Shown: positions 57,328-64,000 of the stretch, piece after piece
How the letters are laid out: each line of letters starts with the position of its first letter
How positions within the stretch are numbered: position 1 is the stretch's first letter
DNA from: Apium graveolens
Lineage: Eukaryota; Streptophyta; Magnoliopsida; Apiales; Apiaceae
Length of the DNA: 64,000 nt
NCBI RefSeq assembly: GCF_009905375.1
Contig: NC_133657.1
Coordinates: 3,862,239-3,926,238, forward strand
Direction: 5' to 3'
Notes under the pieces: generated by a model
Databases searched by the model: none
What the model was told of the DNA's origin: nothing
Seen by the model: the letters and a program-made list of their open reading frames with translations, nothing else
Translations under genes and position numbers: made by a program

Positions 57328-57862
57328 TCATGCGGTAAAATGTGGTGGAGCACATGAAGAAATAAAAGTCAACCGAACTCTTGACACATTCATGTCTTTC
57401 TTCGGATCATGATCTTTACCAAAAAGCTCAGCAACATAAGTACGTCAACTCATACCAGGGCCAGGGGTGACATCAGAATTAACATCACCATCAACAGGAA
57501 GCCCTAAAAAAATACCTACATCATGTAGAGTAATAGTGACCTCTCCCATAAGCAAGCGAAAGGTATGGGTCTCTCTCAACAAGAGTTGATATGAGACTCC
57601 AATCAAGCTGTAAAGATGCCACTCGAGCTACACTATAGAAATCAGTAGCCTGAAGTAAAGGGACCATACGAAGATCCAGCGATGGAAGATCATCTTGATT
57701 ATTAGGATTTTTATGCCGACAGTTCAACATATCACCACCACCTAACCTCCAAATATCTGAAGATCTATGTGAAGCCTGAAGATGAAGAAGGCTAGGGTTA
57801 ACATGACCCGGATGCACATCCTGGAAACATATATATGTACAAGTTAAAAAACACAGAAACAT
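57328..57862 (-). pseudogene. Plant mobile domain (MAIN-like) pseudogene, right copy
   Basis: It has the same domain stretch as 17833-18380. Here the T run is complete, so the VGIF-LGLPVDGD junction is in frame. However, an 11-base deletion at about 57572 removes part of the ERWRPETH motif and shifts the frame. The TGA after PGPGMS is shared with the left copy. The copy was therefore already a pseudogene or fragment in the common ancestor. Confidence 0.8.
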
Positions 57863-60800
57863 ATTATTTCAATTCATAAGACGCAATAAAGTAGAGTAGA
57901 CACATAAAATAGATTAGACGGGACTGACAGTCATTGTTTACACGATAACTAATTCTTTCAATGATGGACAATTATGATCATCAATTTACAGAATTTTAGT
58001 ACACTGTCATAATAAAATAGCTGAAAATTGGGTACAATGAAATAGACTAAACTACCAGATCACAAAACACTTGTTGCTCTCCATATAATTTCCTAGATTT
58101 TTCCGAGTAATATACCAAATTAAAATTTAAAAGGGGCATACACATTTAAATGTAACAATGTAGAGATTACAATGATCGGAAACAATCTTTCTTACGGACA
58201 TCTCAATCTACCCAGACCGTACTTACAAACCAAATTTATAATAACTCTCTCATTGTTCTATATCTATGGACTGTCTGTATGTCAACATAGACCATAGCAA
58301 GGAAATCCACCTTGCATCTCACTATCTATTGTTCTATATGTAGTGAGATGATGAATATGTAAACTTTTCCGGTTCCATTATGAATTTGCTTCAAATCAAC
58401 AAATAGGATACAATTTAATATGGGAAGTAAAGAAACCAGATAATAATAGTCTTGTTGGAGGACATTAGTTTTAGGACCCAGTATAAACACCATAAGAGTA
58501 AAAGGCAATACAAGAATTATGTATAATCATACTGGATCTATTACGATTTAATGGTTTGTCAATAATTTAATCAAATATATTTCTAAGACATGATAACTAT
58601 GTTACACTTTACAGATCTATAAATTTGGTCATGTAATGATAAATAAGATTCAACAACCTATATTAAAGGAATACTAATATCATGACAAATGACCAGTTAT
58701 GACCTGCATCTTTATATTGTTATTCTTATAGCAACGTTTTATTTCTTAAATCAATCAGTCCAACTCATAGTTTCCTTCTTAACATATGGCGTTTCTTCAT
58801 CCTTGACTCATTTGGCGAGTTTGCTTTTAGTATATGTATATGATTCAATTCCTATTCTTGTTTGTAAATTATCCTTATTAGTTATGTATCTTCATATTTT
58901 TACACCAGAGTAAAGTAGTATAATATACGGAGAGATACATCGACATTAAGCAGGTTTGGGATTATAAACTACTATCTCCTTGTGACTCATACACGGAATT
59001 CCAAATCCTAACTATGCCAGATGTGAATAATTCTCCCACGGGTTATTTCTATTTGCAATCATACACCCTACAGTATGCTACCTAAATGTCAGATATATTA
59101 GCATAGCTTATATACACTGATCTCTGCATTACCTTCTGGCCTCATAACCTAGAAATTCTACTACCTAAATTGCAGATATAATGGGAAACACCTCTCTATA
59201 TGTATTCTGATACACAATTCTACCCATACAATTAGGTAACATATAATTTGTTCTTCAAATTCAAAGCAAAAATAGAACCCGAAAACAGATTTAATCCAAT
59301 GGGTAGTTTAATCAAACTCCATTTATGCAATCAAATCATAAAAAACATAAAAACTCAAAAATTACAAAAGCACAATTATTTACCTCAAGGTTCATGATTA
59401 TTGTAAGCATAAATGATTTTGAAGCTCTGTATCTGCATGTTCGTGTATAATCCTAATGGACTTTGCGCTCGTCTTCGTCTCTGTAATAAAACCTGTAGTG
59501 AGGTTTTATTTTTTTAAAATAAAACACAAAACGGCAGACGATACTACGTTTTAGGGTCTTAAAAAAATGCTACATTATATAACGTGGTGAAGTGATACTT
59601 TGGGCTTTAATACCCAAAAGTGATAATTTGGGGATTATTTACTCAAATTGTGACAATTGGATTCATTTCTCCATTAGCATTAACGTCATGGTAGTAACCA
59701 CACTGGTCACCTTGATTTTGAAAAAATCTTCCTCACTGAGGCTCATCAGAGCTGCACCAAACAAAGTCACATTTGTTTCCATTTCTGTCACAATAATAGG
59801 CTAGATAGTTAATAACAGTTTTATCAACATCACTAAAAGAGTAGTAGAAATTATCATGGACATGAAACTTTCAAGCAATAATATGCGTTTCAAACGTGGT
59901 GATAAACTAGCTTTACTGCAAAAGTGGAACCAGACACTTGAGACTCTACACTTAATGTCAGCCAAGTGGTTGATTGAGACCAATTCAAGCACCACTTTTC
60001 TCTAATCTTCGGCCATACTTAAAAACTTTTATTAACCCCTTTTAGATTTATTCTTATGAGTTATGCTATTAAAAACACCTCATATAACTTCATGACTCTC
60101 AAATCATCTCGCTAATCGCAGCATGCTCAACCTCGAACTCATATCGAAGCAACAAGTCAAAACCATGCAATTCAAACAAAATAAATAAATAACAACTCTC
60201 ACTTTGAACAACAATATAATATCAATAAATCATAAGGAACAAATTATAATAAACAGAGTTTAGATCCCGGAGTACTAAACAAAAAAAAAATCATAATCAA
60301 TATAGCAACATCGTAAACTGAACTTCAATAAATTCATGCAATATTATTGAATCAGATATATACAAGTACAAAAACCTCGATAATCTATCGTATCAACTAT
60401 CGATATTCATACTGCTTACATAAAAATAATTTAACATGCATAAATTTCGAGAAACACACCTACATTTGATGAAATGTAAATAAAATACAACTCTGACTTC
60501 AAACGTACCAGTTGATTTGAGACTTTATCTTGAAAATATTATGATTTCTCTCTCTATATATATATATTTGTGTGTGTGTATGTATGTGTAGTGTGTGTAT
60601 ATTAATCTCAGCAAGTAATGTGTGCGAAAAACTAATCCTTAATGACTAAAACCTATATATACACTTGTACATGATCTAAAACACTTAAAACGGTGTAGTA
60701 TTAAGTGTTGTATTGTAATTCTGTATGATATAATATAAGTAATAAGTTTAGTTATTATCATTTCTACCGAGTAGTGAAAGGGAACTCTTAGTTCTTAATA

Positions 60801-61062
60801 ACCCTGTTTGCTTAGCACTTGAAAAAGTGTGTATATAGATATATAACAGTAAAAGATGCTGATATAATGTAGCCAATAGGGCTAGATTGAAAGGAATAAG
60901 GAGGTGACGAATAGTTTATTGTCAAATGTTTAGTTCGAAGATAAAGTGTGAAAACTGAAAAGAGCAAGAGAGGTGGTTAAATAAAATCTATTTCATTTTT
61001 ATATAGAAAATGTAAGATCCGCAATTTTTTTTAGCAAAATCACAGTGGGTATTGATTGGAAT
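57863..61062. other. AT-rich DNA, mirror of 14612-17832
   Basis: (TA)n and (TG)n runs lie at 60545-60600, the TG run being longer than in the left arm. No complete gene is recognised. Confidence 0.35.
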
Positions 61063-61681
61063 TAGGCTTGTCAATGGACCGAGTTTGGGTCGGATCGACC
61101 TATATCCATATCTATTTATTTTTTCAGATTTGGATTAGTTCAACCTCAGATTTTTTATAGGCCGATTCAGATCTGGATCCGTACGGATCACGAATTTCGA
61201 ATCGGATATCCGCTTCATTTATGTATATATTTTTTAACGTAACTTATTACAAAAGTTATTATAAATGGGAAACATACTAAAAGTTAAATATAACATTGAA
61301 TAGTAGAGTTTTGATTCTAACAATGCCAAAAAAAATTTTGATGTATCCAAATGAAACTATTATGTGAATTGAGATAAGGGTATGTAGGTATGAAAAGTTA
61401 AAAGAATTAGAGTATAATTTAGAAATGGACTGGATTCTAAAGACCGGATCGAATGAAGTACAAACCATACAAACCATTGGTCTAAACTGAGGATAAAAAT
61501 TCTAAATAAAGGGTTATTAACGGATCAGATCGGCCTAAATTCATATATGCTCCATGTATAATCGGATTTTTCTTATCGAATCGAATCCCTGATCAGATTT
61601 TTAATAGGTCGATCTATATCCGCTAAAATGGTCTTGAATCGTATCGGGTCGGATCAGATTTTCACTCCATTGAGAGGTCTA
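61063..61681 (-). mobile_element. hAT-like MITE, right copy
   Basis: The 619-bp element has ends TAGGCTTGTCAATGG and CCATTGAGAGGTCTA, which pair better than those of the left copy. The flanks ATTCCAAT and ATGCCAAT (as read on the minus strand) differ at one base, a decayed 8-bp duplication. Confidence 0.62.
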
Positions 61682-62497
61682 ATTGGCATTCACATAAATA
61701 GCCCTAATTTAAATATCACATCTCGTCACATAATTTTGTAAGTTTTTTTTTCAATATTGTGCATGTAGCATTACTCTTTCTATATTATATTATTAAAATC
61801 AATGAAATTTAATTGTACTAAATTATGTTGGGATTACTTTTAATATGTAGTATATTATATTTTACATTTATACAAATTAAGGTTTTCTTTTATAAAAAAA
61901 ATTGATTATAATGTACTTTTCAGTCAAGATTATACTGTTGAATTAATCATACTTAATGAAATAGAATTTAAATAAATAATTTCTAAAATTTATATAGTAA
62001 TATAATTATATGTGTTTAAACTAGAATATATTTATAATCGTAATATAATTAAATTTGTTACGATACATTTTAATCAAGTAAAAGTTTGTGTTTTGCAGAT
62101 TATTGCGTGAGCCCGTAGGATTTACCCAGTACACACCCGAAGGGTTGCGGCTGCAGGTTATATACGATAAAAAAAGAAAAAAAGAGAGTAAAAGTTTATA
62201 GTACTAATAGGTTAAGTACCTAAAACTGACTACCAAAGCAAGTATCAAAAACGAAGTAGACTAAATTTATGCAAAAAATAAATTATCACAATAAAGGTGT
62301 TAATAAATTTTAATATTGATCCCGGCGAGTGAGTTTTTTTATCAGGAGAGTTTTTATCAAATTTGACTATTCTAGTTTTCTGTAAAGGATTTTAGATATA
62401 ATTTTGTAAAGGATTTTAGAAATAAAACTAACTTTAAACATAAATTCATAAAGAATTATAAAATTAGACATCTTTTTTACTTTTTTTGTAAAGGATT

Positions 62498-62645
62498 CTA
62501 GTATGTGCCCATGCTAAGAATAGTCTGATGAAATATTCACAAAATATTGATGAATACCTCATTAATAATTACACAAATTTCCACCAATAAAATTTTTACA
62601 ACTCATCAATCACATTTTCTTAGCATGTGTCAATGTGCACACTAG
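62498..62645 (-). mobile_element. 148-bp MITE, right copy
   Basis: This is the same element as 13038-13185, with no length change. Confidence 0.6.
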
Positions 62646-62971
62646 ACAAACTGTTTTTACTTTTATCTTATTTAGTTCTTTTCTTTTTCTCCCATATTTA
62701 TTTTGAATTATAAGTTGAATTACATTTAATTTTAAATTGTTTTAAGTATTCACAGTTTGGTCAAAAGATTAGACATTGTCGAACCTTAACAAAAGAGTAG
62801 GAGTAACAAAAGATTATACATTTTGATGTGCAAGAATAAATAGGTTTTAAAAATTCATACACATTTTATATAAAAAGATCTGCTTCAACTAAAAATCCCA
62901 ATTCAATGATACCTCACAGCTCACACTACTATTTATTGTCTTAACTAGATCATTTTGACCCTTATAGGCTA

Positions 62972-63198
62972 CTCCATCAGTTTCAACATACAAACACTTT
63001 CAAAAAAACCATGCACATTGAGAAAAGTGAACATATTATAATTAATTTGAATATAATATTTTAAATATGATTTATCTTGAAAATATAAATTAGAGAAATG
63101 TGAAATAGAGTTAATGTTGAAAATATAAACTTAAATAGAGACGACTAAATTGAAACAAAACTTTCTTCCAAATAGGACGTATTGTGAAACGAAGAGAG
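62972..63198 (-). mobile_element. Stowaway-like MITE, right copy
   Basis: This is the same 227-bp element as 12458-12684, flanked by TA on both sides. Confidence 0.7.
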
Positions 63199-63300
63199 TA
63201 ACATAAACAACGGCACTCACAATATTGCATTTTATATGCCTGCACAAACAAAGGTGGGCGTAATGCTACCGAGCATCATTTTAAGATGTACAATATGAGG

Positions 63301-63408
63301 CCCAGTGAGACTACAAGAACTATGCTAAAAATATGAAAACTCAAGGAATTGCCGCCCAGTGAGACTACAAGAACTATGCTAAAAATATGAAGAGTTGAGG
63401 AATTGCCA
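63301..63408 (-). repeat. 53-bp tandem duplication, right copy
   Basis: Two head-to-tail units match 12251-12356. Confidence 0.85.
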
Positions 63409-64000
63409 TCTAACTGTATACAAATCCCAATGTCGCCCTGGTTCAGCATTACACAAACTGTTGGTAAGAAAGAGCTTGAACTATTCCAAGATCAGGTCCA
63501 TATTCGCTTATCAAGCAATCACGACGTATTTTGAAGGGGACAAAATTGACAACAAGATGCAGAATCCACATAAAAAAGAAATTTGTTGCTATTAAAAATC
63601 TGTTGTGCAAGTCCAAAAAAAAACAATTCACTTCTATCAATTATGAGACAATTCTCTCATATAAAAAGTGACAATTCACTTCTGCAGACTCATTTCTGCT
63701 GTGATGTATATAGTCTTTAGCTTATAAAACCTCGCTTTAGTATAAAGTCCTGTGTTTTCTAAGGATTAGAATAACAGAATTCTATTTCCTAAAAGTTTAT
63801 AGAATAAATCACTCTTACATTGCAAATGATTACTGTACACATAATATGGATGGTTAAAAAAACGAATAACCTAAACTCAGCAAAGACTTTTTTTGTCAGA
63901 TAAACTCAGCAAGGTCTTGTTTGCATTTGTTTTACATTTTAATTAAGGGGTTTGGTTCCCAGTTTATTTCAATATTGTTACACTCATTAGCTTCGCTGTT

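Larger units (their letters stand above)
37927..64000 (-). repeat. Right arm of the >26-kb inverted repeat
   Basis: This is the mirror of 11657-37826 and carries the same features in reverse order on the opposite strand. It runs to the window edge, so the full repeat is longer than visible. The U6 and U2 genes, if mirrored, would lie beyond 64000. Confidence 0.97.

Overview
This is a plant nuclear window, almost certainly eudicot. It carries U2 and U6 snRNA genes with plant-type USE/TATA promoters, Ty1/Copia retrotransposons primed by initiator tRNA-Met, hAT- and Stowaway-like MITEs, Helitron-type ends and a plant mobile domain (PMD) relic. The retroelement family gives a weak impression of an asterid such as Apiaceae; I cannot confirm that. 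I find no intact host protein-coding gene. The only host genes that look functional are the two snRNA genes.

Layout. 1-1180: a probable solo LTR and a Helitron 3' end. 2070-4740: a tandemly duplicated block with two long GA tracts and a roughly 115-bp minisatellite. 5300-11440: a set of degenerate segmental duplications containing, all on the minus strand, a deleted U6 copy, a full U2 gene and a full U6 gene. From 11657 to the window end lies one huge inverted repeat: left arm 11657-37826, a 100-N gap, and right arm 37927-64000. The arms mirror each other up to the last base on each side of the gap.

Each arm, read towards the gap, holds three MITEs, a PMD pseudogene, Helitron-like debris, a 0.7-kb non-autonomous hAT element with perfect 8-bp target duplications, an 11.2-kb Sirevirus-like Copia element, a short snRNA-promoter-like structured repeat, remnants of a second Sirevirus-like third ORF, and the 5' LTR plus broken gag of another copy of the same Copia family, cut by the gap. 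The Copia element has two LTRs, PBS, gag-pol, a third ORF, a polypurine tract and GTGGT target duplications.

The arms are not identical. In the outer about 20 kb they differ by substitutions and many small indels, and their Copia and PMD copies carry both shared and private lesions. In the inner about 5.4 kb beside the gap I noticed only two base differences and no length difference. The simplest reading is two allelic contigs (haplotigs) scaffolded head to head across a placeholder gap. A real large palindrome with gene conversion near its centre is the alternative. Nothing here amounts to a clearly new biological system. The best leads are the palindrome, the snRNA cluster, the structured snRNA-promoter-like repeat and the decamer signature spread through the retroelement.
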